From NCBI RefSeq assembly GCF_000878195.1, contig NZ_JXST01000008.1:62001-126000 (forward strand): 64,000 nt of DNA. Reading direction: 5' to 3'. A program made the translations under genes and the position numbers. The notes under the pieces were generated by a model. The model worked only from the letters and a program-made list of their open reading frames with translations, was not told the origin of the DNA and did no database searches. Source of the stretch: Mycolicibacterium llatzerense (GTDB lineage Bacteria > Actinomycetota > Actinomycetes > Mycobacteriales > Mycobacteriaceae). Position 1 is the first letter of the stretch. Each line of letters opens with the position of its first letter. Positions 17,120 to 34,500 of this stretch are shown piece by piece.

Positions 17120-20100
17120 TTCACCACTTCCCTGAGCTGCGATTCCCACAGCTGCTGCAATTCGGCAATGTCATCTGCGCTGAGAATTTCTGGCACCGTG
17201 CGCCATTGGACACCGAGCATCGTGGTACCCCCATGGTCGATGATCCCGGCCATCAAGGTCAGCTCGTGGTGCACCGCGTAGTTCGGCTCGGGTACCGGTG
17301 ACGCGCCGGCCAGCAGTGCACCATCGAGCTGCATCGCATCACCGTTCGCCCCGAGGTGCACTCGGCCCAGGTAGTTCAGCAGCACCTGAGGTTCCGGGTA
17401 GGCCGACAACCGCTCCGCGGTGTCCGCGCGCAGATACCGCAGTAGCCCGAAGTCGATGCCGTGCCCCGGGACCGCGGCGATCTCGACGCTGACCTCGTGT
17501 GCCGCTTCGGAGCTGATCCGGACCGGGTAGATGGCACTGAGCAAGCCGACGGTGTCACCGGTGTCGACGTCATCCGACACCACGGAGTCTGCGCGGCCAT
17601 GGGTCTCCAGAGCCAGCAGCGGAGCCGGGGTGTCCTGTCCTCGGCGCTGCCGCCAGCGGGTCACTGTGCGTGCGGTCGCAGCGGCCAGCAGATCGGTGAC
17701 CGGTTGACCCGCCGCAAGCACTCGCGCGGCCAGCTCCGGGTCGATGGTCGCCATGGCGACCACCACGTCTGCGGCGCAGTCCGTCTCGGGCCGCACCCGG
17801 CGGCTGCCGAGCTGCGGATCGGGGCCGGCGACCTGTGCCTCCCAGAAGTCCGCGGTGTCGAGGCGCTGCGCTCGTTCGGCGACCAGTCGGGACCACGCCC
17901 GATAGCTGGTGTGTTCGCGGATGGCGGCGGGTTCGGCACCGGAGGTCAGTGCGTGCCAGCCGTTCTCCAACTCGCCGAGCACAATTCGCCAGGATGCCGG
18001 GTCGACGGCCAGCACGTGCGCACTGAGGACCAGCACCTTGTCGCCGAACTCGGTGTGTATCAGCACCGCCTGCAGCAGGCGTCCCTGCTCCGGGTCGAGC
18101 CGTTCGACCGCGAGATCGGTCTGCTCGGCGACCGCGACCACGACGTCGCCGTCGACGGTGATCTCGGAGAGGATGTCCCCCACCGGATGGTCGACCAGGG
18201 TCATCGTGGCCCGGTCCAGACGGCTGCGCAGGGCCGGGTGTGCGGCGATGACGTTGTGCAGCAACAGGGTCAGTTGTTCGGCGGTGATGGCGTCCGGTAG
18301 TCGCAGCGCCTGGGTCTGGGCCAGTCGCCGGCCGTCGCCATATTGGTACAGCCAATGCACGTTGGGCAGCACCGGTACGGGGCCGGCCTCCTCTGCCGCG
18401 GTGGCGGCCAACTCGTTCTCGGCGTCCAGTTCGTCGGCCAGTTCGCGAATGCTGTTGCAGTCCAGCATCATCCGCGCACGCAATGCCAGCCCGCGGCGGC
18501 GTGCGGCCTGTACCACCGACAGCGCGACGATGCTGTCGAGCCCCAGATCGAGGAAATCGGCGGTGACGTCGAGTCCGGACGGCTCGGCCACACCGAGGAC
18601 CTCGGCGAACAGCTCGGCCACGGCCAGTTCGGTAGCGGAGGCCGGAGCTGCCGTCTGCCCGGCGCCGGCTGCGGCGTCGATCGCGGCCAACGCGGCATCG
18701 TCCACCTTGCCGTTCACTGTCAGCGGAATCTCGTCGACGGCGATGATGTGGTGCGGCACCAGGTATCTCGGCAGCCGGGACGCCAGCATCCGCCGCAACT
18801 CGGCGACAGCTGCCGCTCCGGCGACGTAGGCGACCAGTCGTGGCCCGCTGCCGTGCCGCCGGACGGTGACGTGCGCGTGCCGCACCCCGGGGTGCGCGTG
18901 CAACACCGCGGCGACCTCGCCGGGTTCCACCCGGAAGCCACGGATCTTCACCTGGTCGTCGGAGCGCCCCTGGAACTGCAGGCCACCGCTGGCGGGATCG
19001 CGGCGCACCACGTCGCCGGTGCGGTACATCCGGGCGCCGGGCACGAACGGATCAGCGACGAATCGAGCGGCGGTCTCGCCGGCGCGGCCCAGATAGCCGC
19101 GCGTGAGCTGTTCACCGCACAGGTACAGCTCACCGGTGACACCGTCCGGCACCGGCCGCAGCCAGGCGTCCAGGACGTACGCGCGCGTGGCGGTGGTCGG
19201 GTGCCCGATGGACGGCGCGTCGTGCTCGGTGAATGCGGCCACGACGGCTTCGACCGTGGTTTCGGTTGGGCCGTAACAGTTGTAGGCCGACATGCCGGTG
19301 CGATCGCACTCGGTGCGGATGGCCGCCCACGCGTTCGGGTCGACGGCTTCGCCGCCCAGCGCCAGCGCGGTCAGTGGCACGGTCGTCAGCAGACCTTCGG
19401 CTTGCAGCTGGGTGAACATCGACGGCGTGGTGTCGATCAGGTCGACGCCGTACTGCCCGATGGTCGCCACCAGCGCCTCGGCATCGCGCTGCACCTCATC
19501 ACCGACGATGTGCAGGCCGTGGCCGTCCAGCAGCGCGGCCAGCGGCTGCCAGGCCGCGTCGAAGGTGAACGACCACGCGTGCGCAACCCGAAGTGGCCGA
19601 CCCGTTTTCGCCACCGCGGGGTGCAACACCCGAGCGGCATGATCGGCGGCGTACGCGAGCACCGCGGCATGCGTCCCGATCACGCCCTTGGGCGTGCCGG
19701 TGGTACCCGACGTGAACACGATGTAGGCACCCTGGCCGGGATGTGTTGGCGCTGGCTCGAATTCGCCGACGGGAGTGCTGCCCGCGGCGGTCAGCAGGGC
19801 GTCGTCCACCACGATCGATGCACTGGTCTGGCCCAGGATCTCTTCGATCCGGTCGGCGGGCATCGACGGATCCAGCGGCACGATCAGTCCGCCGGCCTTG
19901 AGCACGCCGAGCATCGCGACCACGTAGTCGGGGCCCCGGCGCAGCAGTATCGGCACCGGCGTCTCGGTCACCACGCCGCGGCGCCGCAGTTCGGCGGCGA
20001 CGTGGTCGGATGCTTCGTCGAGACCGCGGAAGGTCAGTGCGCCGCCGTCGTAGGTCAGGGCCACCGAGCCCGGCTTGCTGCGCGCCGCGGCGGTGAACTT

Positions 20101-21470
20101 CTCGTGGATGCCACCGGTTTCGGTGGTGGCCGGCGCCCCCGCCACAGCGGGCGCCGTCAGATGGATGCCGACGTCCCGCAACGGCCGGTCCCAGCCGTCG
20201 ACGAGCCGCTGCATCACCGCGAGCACCTGCCGGCCGAGACTCTCCGGCGAAAGCAGCCCGGTGGCACCGTCTTTCGTCTCGACCAGAATGGTCAGTTCGC
20301 CGTCGGTCAGGTGCGCCGCGACGGTGATCGGGAAATGCGCGAGGCTCTGCAGTGCCCGGGGCCGGAAAGTGGCTCCGCGGACGTCGAATTCGCCGCTGCC
20401 GACCAGGGCACCCGGCGGGAAGTTCTCGTAGACCAGGAGGCTGTCGAACAGTTCCCCCACACCGCCGAGGGATCGGAGTTCGGTGTGCGTCAGGTAGCTG
20501 TGCTCGCGCAGTTCGGCGGCGTCCCGCTGCAGTGCCAGACACTGCTCGCCGACGCGCCGCAGCGGGTCCAGCCGGATCCGCAGCGGCACGGTGTTGATGA
20601 ACAGCCCGACCATCGACTCGACGCCGGCCAGTTCTCCCGGCCGTCCCGAGACGGTGACGCCGAAGACCACGTCGCGCCGGTCGGTGAGCACCGACAGTAT
20701 TGCCGCCCAGGCCATCTGGGTGAGCGTGTTGACCGTGACGCCGTGCGCCCGCGCAGCCTCGACCAGACGGCGCGTGTCATCGCGGGATGCGTTGATCTCG
20801 GTGCTGTGCGGCAGATCGTCGCCGAGTTCGCCCGAGCCGAGCGCCGGAGCCAGCATGGTCGGGCCGTCGAGTCCGGACAGGTGCTGCAGCCAGAGCCGGC
20901 GGCTGGCCTCCGGGTCGCGGGCCGCGAGCCATCCGATGTAGTCGCGGTACGGACGGGGTGCGGCGGGCAGCACCGTGATGTCGCCGCCGGCGGCGTACAG
21001 CGCGAGCAGTTCGCCGACGAACAACGGCAGCGACCAGCCGTCGATCACGATGTGATGCGCGACGACCGCGAAACGCCAACGTCGTTCCGGCATTTCGATG
21101 AGCAGGAAGCGGACGGCCGGGCCGCGCTCCAGGGTGAACGGACGGCGCCGTTCCCGCGCTTCGAGGTGGTCTGCATCGTCGGACGACTCGGCCGTGAGCT
21201 GCTGCCACGGCAGCTCGACGGCACTCGGAATCAGCTGCACCGTGCGGGTTCCGGCCTGCACGAAGCTGGCCCGCAGGTTCGGATGCCGCACCAACAACGC
21301 TGCCGCGCAGTCCCGCAGGAGCGCTGCGTCGACGTCGCCATCGATTTCGGCCGACATCGCGATCAGGTATGGATCGTCCGCCTGATCGAGCTGGGCCATC
21401 GAGTACAGCCCGTGCTGCAGCGGGCTCAGTGCCAGCACGTCCTCGATGACCGGTGCCGGTTGCAGTGTGG

Positions 21471-21474
<4 letters not shown>
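17116..21474 (-). CDS. mbtF: Mycobactin NRPS MbtF (C-A-PCP-E-like)
   Basis: A 1452-residue synthetase that adds the last lysine, which cyclises to the caprolactam. Condensation domain about 10–430 with canonical HHIVIDGWS near 142. Adenylation domain about 465–950 with [11 protein letters not shown] near 590 and YRTGD … [12 protein letters not shown]. Carrier-protein serine in LGLDSIVAL at about 981. The final 380 residues resemble an epimerisation domain ([11 protein letters not shown] and LLNYLGRV motifs), but the active-site HHxxxD reads HVLAVD near 1154, so the second His is gone. Starts by ATGA overlap with mbtE. Length matches the M. tuberculosis protein. Confidence 0.95.
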
Positions 21475-26558
<5,084 letters not shown>

Positions 26559-26559
26559 G

Positions 26560-29466
26560 CTAGCTCTCCACCTTTTCTGATCTATCGGTTAGCAAATCCA
26601 CCAGTTCGATACCGGTGATGCCGCTGAGCAGCCCGGCCAGCGGCACGGACCGGCCGGTGCCCCGGCGCAGTCGCTTGCGCAGGTCCAGCGCCAGCAGCGA
26701 ATCCAGGCCCAGGTCGAACAGGGCCGCGGTCAGGTCGATGCCGCCGGGGTCGCCCAATTTGAGCACCGCCGAAAGCTCGTGCCGGACGACGTCTTCGGCG
26801 TCGGCACCGGCACTGATGGCGACCGGAACCTGCTGCGGTACAGCCGGTTCCGCGTCAACATGGGCAGCGCCGAGCAGCGTCGCCAACCGCTCGGCATCGG
26901 CGCTGAAGATCAACGGCGCGGGCGCGGAGGTCCCCAGGGCCGCTTCGATGGCGACGTCGGGATCCATCTCCCGTAGCCCGGCGCGCTCGATCCGCGCCAC
27001 CTCCTCGGCACCGACGATGCCGGCGCCCGGCCACAGTCCCCACCGCACGGCCACACAGTCGAGCCCCTTGGCGCGGAACTGCCCGGCCAGCACATCCTGC
27101 ATGCGGTTCACGGCTGCGTAGGCGACATGACCGAGCCCGCCCCACAGCCCGGACACCGATGAGCACACCAGGATTCGGGCATCGGGACGCAACGGCCAGG
27201 ACTCGGCCAGCCGGGCCAGACCGGCGACCTTCGCGGCCGCGGTGGCGATGAACTCATCCGCGCCGACCGTCGTGCCGAACGCTGCCACACCGGCCGCGTG
27301 GACCACGAGCGTCGCACCGTCACCGGCGTGGGCGGCCGCGGCGGCCGAAACCTGTTCGGACGACGTGATGTCGCACTGCACCGACACGACGTCGGTGCCG
27401 TCGAACTCGGCCAGTTGCTGTGCATCGGTGCCCCTGCGGCTGACCAGCACGATGCGCCGGGCGCCCGCGGCGGCGAGAGTCCGCGCGGAATGCAGCCCGA
27501 CGGCACCGCTTCCGCCGGTGATCACCACGTTGTCCAGTAGCCCGGGCGCCGGCGCGTCAGCAGCCGGCAGGGCCGCCAGGCCGCGCCGGTACTGCTGCGA
27601 ATCACGCAGCGCCACTTCGGTACCCGTGCCCAGCATGGTGTCGACGACGGCAGTCGCGGCCGGCGTGTCGATTTCCCAGGAGGCCAGGTCAAGGTGGCGG
27701 AAGGACTGATCCGGATGGTCGAAGCCGATGCTGCGGTGCATGGCGGCCAGGGCCGCCTGAGCCGGCAACGCCACCGGCTCGTCGTCGCGCACGTGCTCGC
27801 CGCCGACGGTCACCAGCCACACGTCGTTGCATTGTGACCCAATGGCATTCGGGTAGTCGCAGAGTCCACCGCGGATGAGCTCGGCGAGGTCCGTGATCGC
27901 CGCCTCGGTGTCGGGGTGGTCGAGCATCGGCGCGACGACGATGAGCAGATCGGCCTCGGCGGGCTCGACCAGCACGGTGCCGAGATTGGCCCGCACGCCG
28001 TCGCGGATCCGGTCGGCCAGCTCACCCCGCGGTCCCGGCAGGTCCAGCACCGCGGCACGCCGGATGATCAGCGGCACGGTCTCGTCGGGCTGCGGCAGCC
28101 AGTGTTCGGCGCTGACCGTCAGTCCGGCCACCGCGGGCAGCGGTTCCGGCGCGGCCCACAGGTGCATCGCTGCCATCGGGGCATGCGGAAATCCGCGCAG
28201 CATCGGTTGATTCGGCTCGATGTGCTCGGCCCAGTCGTAGTCGGGATCGGCCACGGCCATGGTGGCGATGTTGTCGGAGAGCACGTCGACGAGAGCCTCG
28301 TCGCGGCGTCCCGACCCGACGATCAGCGGCGCATCGGTATCGGCGAGCGCGTGCAGCAACGCGGGGTGCGCGGACATCTCGACGAATCCCTCGACGCCAC
28401 TGTCCCGCACCGTCGCGGCGGCCCGGTCGAACCGCACGGTGTTCCGCAGGTTCGAGTACCAGTACTCACCGAATTCCGTGTCCGCGCCGACGACCTCACC
28501 GGTCACCGATCCGACGAACGGCACCGCGCCATCGCCGAATCGAGACTCAGGCACACCGGCGAGCAGTTGTGCCCGCAGCGGATCCAGCGCACTGGTGTGG
28601 GCGGGGAAGCTCATGGCGATGACGCGCGCGAAGCGACCGCGCGATTGCAGGTCGGACACCAGGTCCGCGATGGCGGTCCGGTCCCCGGACACCACCACCG
28701 AGGCCGCCGAGTTGACCACCGACAATTCCATCCAGCCGGCGGCCTCCGAAACCGCTTGCCGCGCTTCGTCGACACTCACGCCCAGACTCGCCGCGCCGAA
28801 GTCGCCGGCCAGGCTGTCCAACGCCCCGGCCCGGGCGATCACCACGGCGACCGCTTCCGCCAGCGTCATGGCACCGGCGACATGGGCCGCGGCGATTTCA
28901 CCGAGGCTGTGCCCCAGCGTGACGTCGGGCTCGATGCCCAGCGCCCGCCAGACCGAGGTCAGTCCGACGGCGTGCGTGAACTGCGCGCTCTGACTGTCGA
29001 TTTGGGTCCACTCGCGATCAACGGGGTCGACCAGGAAGTCCAGCGGAGAGTCGATTCCCGCGGCGACGAACGCGGCGGCGCAGCGGTCGACCGCGGCGCG
29101 GTACACCGGCAGCTGCCGATATGCGTCGGTGCCCATCGACGGCCACTGGCCACCGTTACCCGGGAACACGAAGGCCGTCCGGGGGGCTGCGGTCCGGGAG
29201 GACACCGCCGCCAGGGGGTGCTCTTCGCCCGCAGCCAGCGCCCGCAGTGCGGCCGCCAGTTCGGCGGCGTCATGCGCCCGGACCACGGCGCGGAACCGAC
29301 GACGACGGCGCAGCCGCAACAACATCGCGGCCACCGCACCCAGGCTCACGGCCCCGATCCGGTCCAGGTAGTCGGCGACGCCGGTCGCCTCAGCCGTCAG
29401 CAGCTCCTCGGTGTGCGCGCTGAGCAGCACGGGTACGCGGCCGTCAGGAAGGTGCGAAAGGCTCAT
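26560..29466 (-). CDS. mbtD: Mycobactin polyketide synthase MbtD (AT-KR-ACP)
   Basis: A 968-residue partial PKS module that works with the separate ketosynthase MbtC to build the beta-hydroxy acid unit. Acyltransferase domain about 80–380 with the [14 protein letters not shown] active-site motif near 185. Ketoreductase about 640–820 with [11 protein letters not shown] and catalytic Tyr in [11 protein letters not shown] near 783. Acyl carrier Ser in [11 protein letters not shown] near 921. The ATG at 29466 shares one base with the mbtC stop (TGATG). The open frame runs on to 30465, but that part is antiframe mbtC with Arg/His-rich nonsense. Confidence 0.95.
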   Translation of the reverse strand: MSLSHLPDGRVPVLLSAHTEELLTAEATGVADYLDRIGAVSLGAVAAMLLRLRRRRRFRAVVRAHDAAELAAALRALAAGEEHPLAAVSSRTAAPRTAFVFPGNGGQWPSMGTDAYRQLPVYRAAVDRCAAAFVAAGIDSPLDFLVDPVDREWTQIDSQSAQFTHAVGLTSVWRALGIEPDVTLGHSLGEIAAAHVAGAMTLAEAVAVVIARAGALDSLAGDFGAASLGVSVDEARQAVSEAAGWMELSVVNSAASVVVSGDRTAIADLVSDLQSRGRFARVIAMSFPAHTSALDPLRAQLLAGVPESRFGDGAVPFVGSVTGEVVGADTEFGEYWYSNLRNTVRFDRAAATVRDSGVEGFVEMSAHPALLHALADTDAPLIVGSGRRDEALVDVLSDNIATMAVADPDYDWAEHIEPNQPMLRGFPHAPMAAMHLWAAPEPLPAVAGLTVSAEHWLPQPDETVPLIIRRAAVLDLPGPRGELADRIRDGVRANLGTVLVEPAEADLLIVVAPMLDHPDTEAAITDLAELIRGGLCDYPNAIGSQCNDVWLVTVGGEHVRDDEPVALPAQAALAAMHRSIGFDHPDQSFRHLDLASWEIDTPAATAVVDTMLGTGTEVALRDSQQYRRGLAALPAADAPAPGLLDNVVITGGSGAVGLHSARTLAAAGARRIVLVSRRGTDAQQLAEFDGTDVVSVQCDITSSEQVSAAAAAHAGDGATLVVHAAGVAAFGTTVGADEFIATAAAKVAGLARLAESWPLRPDARILVCSSVSGLWGGLGHVAYAAVNRMQDVLAGQFRAKGLDCVAVRWGLWPGAGIVGAEEVARIERAGLREMDPDVAIEAALGTSAPAPLIFSADAERLATLLGAAHVDAEPAVPQQVPVAISAGADAEDVVRHELSAVLKLGDPGGIDLTAALFDLGLDSLLALDLRKRLRRGTGRSVPLAGLLSGITGIELVDLLTDRSEKVES

Positions 29467-30770
29467 CACGCCACCTGCTCCTCGGGCATGGCGACGATGA
29501 CGTGCGCATTGGTGCCGCTCATGCCGAACGCCGAAACCGCGGCAAGACGTTCGCCGTTCACCGCAGGCCACGGCGTGGGGTCGGTGGCGAGCTTCAGTCC
29601 CTGTGCGCTCCAGTCGATTTCGGCGCTGGCCAGTTCGATGTGCAGGCTCGCCGGGATGGTGGCGTGCTCGGCCGAGACCAGCACCTTGGCCAGTCCGAGC
29701 GCGCCCGCGGCGGCCTGACTGTGTCCGACATTGGATTTCACCGAACCAAGGACCGCACCCTGCCCGGGTGCGGTGGCACCGTAGGTCTGGGCCAGCGAGT
29801 TCAACTCGGTCCGGTCCCCGAGTTTGGTTCCGGTGCCGTGCCCTTCGATCATCCCGATCTGGTCGGGCCGGGCACCGGATTGGTCGAGCGCGCGGCCGAA
29901 CAGCCGTGCCTGGGCCGGACCGCTCGGAGCGGTCAGGCCGGTGCTGCGTCCGTCCTGGTTGAGGCAGCTGGCACGCACCTCCGCGAGCACGCGGTGCCCG
30001 TTGCGCTGCGCCACCGACTTTCGTTCCAGCACGAACATCCCGGCGCCTTCGGCCCACACGGTGCCGCTGGCCTGCGCGCTGTAGGGCCGGCAGTGCCCGT
30101 CGTCGGAAAGTGCGTGCTGCTTGGCGAATTCGACGAAGTATCCGGGCGACCCCATCACGCATACGCCGCCGGCCAGCGCCATGCTGCAATCCCCCGCGCG
30201 CAGTGCCTGCACCGCGGTGTGGAACGCGGTCAGCGCCGACGAACACGACGTGTCGACCGTCAGCGCCGGACCATCGAGGCCCAGCAGGTAACCGATGCGT
30301 CCGGAGATCACACCCAGCGACGTCCCGGTGATCAGATGCCCGCTCAAGTCCGAGTATTCGGCAAGGTCGGGGCCGTACCCGGTGACCGAGGCGCCGATGT
30401 AGCAGCCGACGTCGTGTCCGGCCAGCTCGTCCGGGTTGATCCCGGCGTCCTCCAGCGCCCGCCACGTCACCCGCAGCGCCACTCGCTGCTGCGGGTCCAT
30501 CGCCACCGCCTCGCGCGGCGAGATACCGAAGAACGACGGATCGAACAGGGCGGCGCCCGAGAGGAAGCCGCCGCGGTTGTGGATGCGCTTGAATCCGTCG
30601 CGGCGCGATCCGGCGAGCAGGTCACGCACGGCCCAGCCCCGGTCCTCCGGGAACGTGCTCAGCGCCTCGTGCCCGGAAGACAGCAACTGCCAATAGCTTT
30701 CGGCGTTGTCCACGTCACCGGGCGCTTCGACCGCCATCCCGACGATGACCACCGGATCGTCCGTGCCCAT
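29466..30770 (-). CDS. mbtC: Mycobactin ketosynthase MbtC
   Basis: A 434-residue beta-ketoacyl synthase acting in trans with MbtD. The catalytic Cys is in VDTSCSSALTAF (about residue 176), and the two His are in EGHGTGTKLGD (about 309) and KSNVGHSQAAAG (about 349). The ATG at 30770 lies 4 bases after the mbtT stop; an in-frame GTG at 30785 would overlap mbtT and add five residues. Stand-alone KS plus separate AT-KR-ACP is the normal mycobactin arrangement. Confidence 0.95.
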   Translation of the reverse strand: MGTDDPVVIVGMAVEAPGDVDNAESYWQLLSSGHEALSTFPEDRGWAVRDLLAGSRRDGFKRIHNRGGFLSGAALFDPSFFGISPREAVAMDPQQRVALRVTWRALEDAGINPDELAGHDVGCYIGASVTGYGPDLAEYSDLSGHLITGTSLGVISGRIGYLLGLDGPALTVDTSCSSALTAFHTAVQALRAGDCSMALAGGVCVMGSPGYFVEFAKQHALSDDGHCRPYSAQASGTVWAEGAGMFVLERKSVAQRNGHRVLAEVRASCLNQDGRSTGLTAPSGPAQARLFGRALDQSGARPDQIGMIEGHGTGTKLGDRTELNSLAQTYGATAPGQGAVLGSVKSNVGHSQAAAGALGLAKVLVSAEHATIPASLHIELASAEIDWSAQGLKLATDPTPWPAVNGERLAAVSAFGMSGTNAHVIVAMPEEQVA

Positions 30771-30774
30771 CAAG

Positions 30775-31533
30775 TCAGCGCGCACTGATCACTTCCGCGA
30801 TCGCGTCCAGCTGGTCGTTGAGATAGAAGTGACCGCCGTCGAATTCGGTCAGGGTGAAGGCACCCGACGTGTGATCTTCCCAGCGGCGCAGCATGTCCTG
30901 GTCGATGCGATGGTCGTCGCGTCCGCCGAGGGCGTGGATGTCGGCGGCGATGCGGCCGCCGCCCAGGTACCGGTTGAGTGCTTCGTAGTCGGCACCCACC
31001 GCCATCAACAGGAGTTCGACGAAATCTGGATCGGCGAGCAGCCGGGGGTCGGTACCCCCGAGATCGACCATCTCCGCAAGCATTTCGCGAGGTCCGGTCG
31101 GCAGCGGAGGCGCGTCGACCACATCGCACGGCGCCTGACCGGCGGATGCCCAGAGGCTGTGCACGGTGGCGCCGCTCTGTTCGGCGACCCGGGCGAACTC
31201 GAATGCCACCACCGCACCCATGCAGTGCCCGACGAGCCGCAGCGGGCCCGCGGCCGCCCAGTCGCCCGCGGCGAACAGGTCGACTGCCAGTTGCTCGACC
31301 GTCGGGTGCGCCGGATGCGCGAGCCGATCGGCGCGACGCGGATACTGCACGACGTACGTGTCGATCCCCTTGCCCGACAATGCAGTTGCCAGGTCGCGGT
31401 AGGCCACCGCGGCACCGCCGGCATGCGGGAAGACCACCACGGCCCCCGCGTCGCCGGTGCCCGGGTAGTACTTGATCCATGGCGCGAAGGCGCCTTTCAG
31501 CCCCGTCGCGGAGGCCGATCCCATTTCGGTCAT
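30775..31533 (-). CDS. mbtT: Type II thioesterase MbtT
   Basis: A 252-residue alpha/beta hydrolase that removes mis-loaded groups from the mycobactin carrier proteins. The nucleophile is in LVGHCMGAVVAFEFAR (GHxMG type; Cys replaces the more usual Ser), VFPHAGG is near residue 36, and the catalytic His is in FDGGHFYLN. In M. tuberculosis this domain is fused to the end of MbtB; here it is a separate gene with an ATGA overlap to mbtB. Discrete mbtT is the arrangement described in M. smegmatis. Confidence 0.92.
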   Translation of the reverse strand: MTEMGSASATGLKGAFAPWIKYYPGTGDAGAVVVFPHAGGAAVAYRDLATALSGKGIDTYVVQYPRRADRLAHPAHPTVEQLAVDLFAAGDWAAAGPLRLVGHCMGAVVAFEFARVAEQSGATVHSLWASAGQAPCDVVDAPPLPTGPREMLAEMVDLGGTDPRLLADPDFVELLLMAVGADYEALNRYLGGGRIAADIHALGGRDDHRIDQDMLRRWEDHTSGAFTLTEFDGGHFYLNDQLDAIAEVISAR

Positions 31534-34500
31534 GAGACAGCCGCCGGATCCAGCGCGGTGAGCACGTCGTCGTGGTTCATGTCAGCAATCTCCAGATAGA
31601 GCTCGGCGACCATATCCAGTCGCCCGTTGCCGTCCTCGCGGCCGATGAGCCGCTGCGCCAGCGCCCGCACGGTCCGGGCGGCGAAGATGTCGGGCACGCC
31701 GACGGTCGGGGTGTCCAGCCACTTCCGGATCCGCGCCACGGTGGCGGTCGCCAGGACCGAGTCACCGCCGAGCTCGAAGAAGTCGTCCTCCACACCGGCG
31801 TCGACCGCGAGCAGCTCGGAGACGATCGCCACCAGCGCCCGCTCCAGCGTGGTCTCCGGCAGTGCCCGGCCGGCGCCGTCGGCCGCCTGAACCAGCGCCG
31901 CCAGTTGACCGGCTGCGGCCCGACGGTCGGTCTTGCCGCCGACGGTGAACGGAATCGCCGCAACCACCTGCAGCTGCCGCGGAATCATGTGCGGCGGCAC
32001 GAGTTCGGCCACCGCCGCGCTGATGCGCTCGGTGGTCAGGGCGGGATCGTCAACCGAGACCAGCGCCGCCAGCACGTCGTGCCCGCGTTCGCCCCCGGAG
32101 ACCACACCGGCCACCGCGGCGCGCACCCCGGGCACCCGCTGCAGTGCGGCTTCGACGTCACCGAGCTCGATCCGGTAGCCGCTGATCTTCACGCGGTGGT
32201 CGGCACGCCCGACGAACTCCAGGACGCCGTCCGGCCGGTACCGCGCCAAATCCCCTGAGCGGTACCAGGTTCGGCCGGCGTAGCGCACGAATCGGTCGGC
32301 GGTCAGGTCCGCCCGGCCACGGTAGCCGGAGGCGATGCCGCGTCCGGTGAACCACAGTTCGCCGGCCACCCAGTCGGGGCAATCCTGGCCGGCCTCGTTG
32401 ACCACCCGGCATGCGTTGTTCGTGAACGGCACGCCGTAGGGCACCGCCGACCAGGTTTCGGGCAGCTCGCCGGCCTCGAAAATGGTTGCGTGGATGGCAG
32501 TTTCGGTGGCACCGCCGAGCCCGGCGACGCGCACACCCGGTGCCTGCGCCTGCAGGTGCCGCACCATGGCGGTCCGGACCCAGTCACCGCCGGTCAGCAC
32601 CACTCGCACCGACGCCAAGCGGTCCGCGCCCGCCCCTTCGTTCACGGAAACGAGCATCTCCAGCCAGCCCGGCAGGAAATTGAGCACCGTCACGCCGTGC
32701 TCGGCGATGAGGGCGGCCCAGTGGTCCGGGTCGCGCCGGTACGGCTCGTCGACCACCACGATGCTGCCGCCGGTGGCGAGGGTGGCGAACATGTCGAGCA
32801 CCGACAGGTCGCATTCCAGGGTGGCCAGCGCGAGGCAGCGGTCAGCCGGTCCGATGTTGAAGTGCCCGTACAGGAATTCGGCGGTGTTCATCGCCGCATC
32901 ATGGGTGACCTCGACGCCCTTGGGCTCGCCCGTGGAACCGGAGGTGAACAGCACGTAGGCCAGCTCGTGCGGATCGGTGGCGGCGGGGACGAACGGCCCG
33001 TCGGCGCGGCGCCCGATCCGCATTGCCTCCGTCACGGTCAGTGACGGCTTCCACGACGGTGTCAGGTCGCCGCAGTACAGCGCCATCCGGACGCCGCCGG
33101 TCGCCAGAATCTTCTCGGTGCGGTCGGCGGGCTGGTCGACGCCGATCGGCAAGTAGACGCCGCCGGCAGCCAGGATGGCCAGCAGCGCGATGATCTGTTC
33201 TGCGCCCTTGGGGCCGAGCACGGCCACGGTGTCCCCCGGCGTGATGCCGGCGATCCGCAATGCCGATGCCACGGCCGAAACTTCTTCGGCCAGTTCGGCA
33301 TACGTCCACTGCCGGGTCTCGCCGATCATCGCCGTGGCAGCCGGCCGCGCGGCAGCCGAGGCGAAGAAACCGGTGTGCAGCGCCGCGCCACTGGGCGCCC
33401 CCGTGCGGCTGTTGGCCTCGTCGCGTACCGCGCGCTGCGCCGCCGACAACGGCTCCGGCGTGGTGGCCTCCCAGGCAGTGTCGTCGACGGCCAGCCGCTC
33501 CAGCTCGGCGATGTGCCGCGCGAACATGGCGTCGATGACGCCCGCCGGGAACGCCTCTTCGCGGACGTCCCAGTTGACCAGCACGCCGCCGTTGAACTCG
33601 GTCACCTGGGCGTCCAGCATCACCTGCGGCCCTTGCGAATTGATCCACCCCGGCGTGCCGAACGTCTCGATCACCGCCGAGCCGAACAGTTCGCCGAGGC
33701 CGAGGGCGCTGGTGAAGACCACCGGCGCCAGCACCTGGGTGCCGCGGTGCCGACTCAGGTCCCGGAGGACTTCGAGCCCGGAGTAGTCGGAATGTGCTGC
33801 GGCGCTGCGGAATGCGTCCTGCAGGACAGCGCATCGCCCCGTCGCGGTGGCCGCGTCGGTCAGGTCGACGTCGAGCAGCAGCGACGACGTGAAGTCGCCC
33901 ACCAGGCGGTCGACATCAGCGTGGCGTTGGTCGCGCCCGAACAGCGGCACGTTCAGCAGGAAGCGTTGCCCGGCCGACCAGCAGGCCAGCGCGTCGGAGA
34001 ACGACGCGGCCAGTGCCATCGCGGGCGTGATGCCGCGCCGGCGTGCGGCGGCATACAGCGCGTCGCGTACGTCGGGCGCCAGCCAGTGCCAGCGCCGGGT
34101 GGTGTGGCGCGGGTCGTTCTGCTCGGCGGCCGGTACCAGCGGAAGACGAGGCGGATCGGGCAGTTCCGGGATCCGGTCGCCCCACCACTGCCGGTCCGCA
34201 TCAGCCCTGGGATTGACCTGTTCAGCTGATTGTGTTGTGGCCATGCGATATTCGCGGTAGGTGTAGGCCAGCGGAGCCAGCTCGACACCGCGGTACAGAG
34301 CCGCGAGATCGGCCATCAGGGTGCGGTAGCTCATCGCGTCAGCGGCCTGCATGTCCAAGTCGACGTGCAGGCGGGTGGCGCCGTCCGGGAGCAGCGTCAG
34401 GCTCAGTTCGAACACCTGGCCGGTCAACTGCTGATGTGCCTTGCGGCGTTGGATGGCGGCCAGCTGCTGCGCGATCTGATCGGCAGGCAAGGCCCGCAGG

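Noticed and set aside
29467..30465. An upstream extension of the mbtD frame by about 330 codons
   Set aside because: It overlaps mbtC, which has all ketosynthase motifs in another frame; the extension is Arg/His-rich nonsense. The ATG at 29466 gives normal MbtD.
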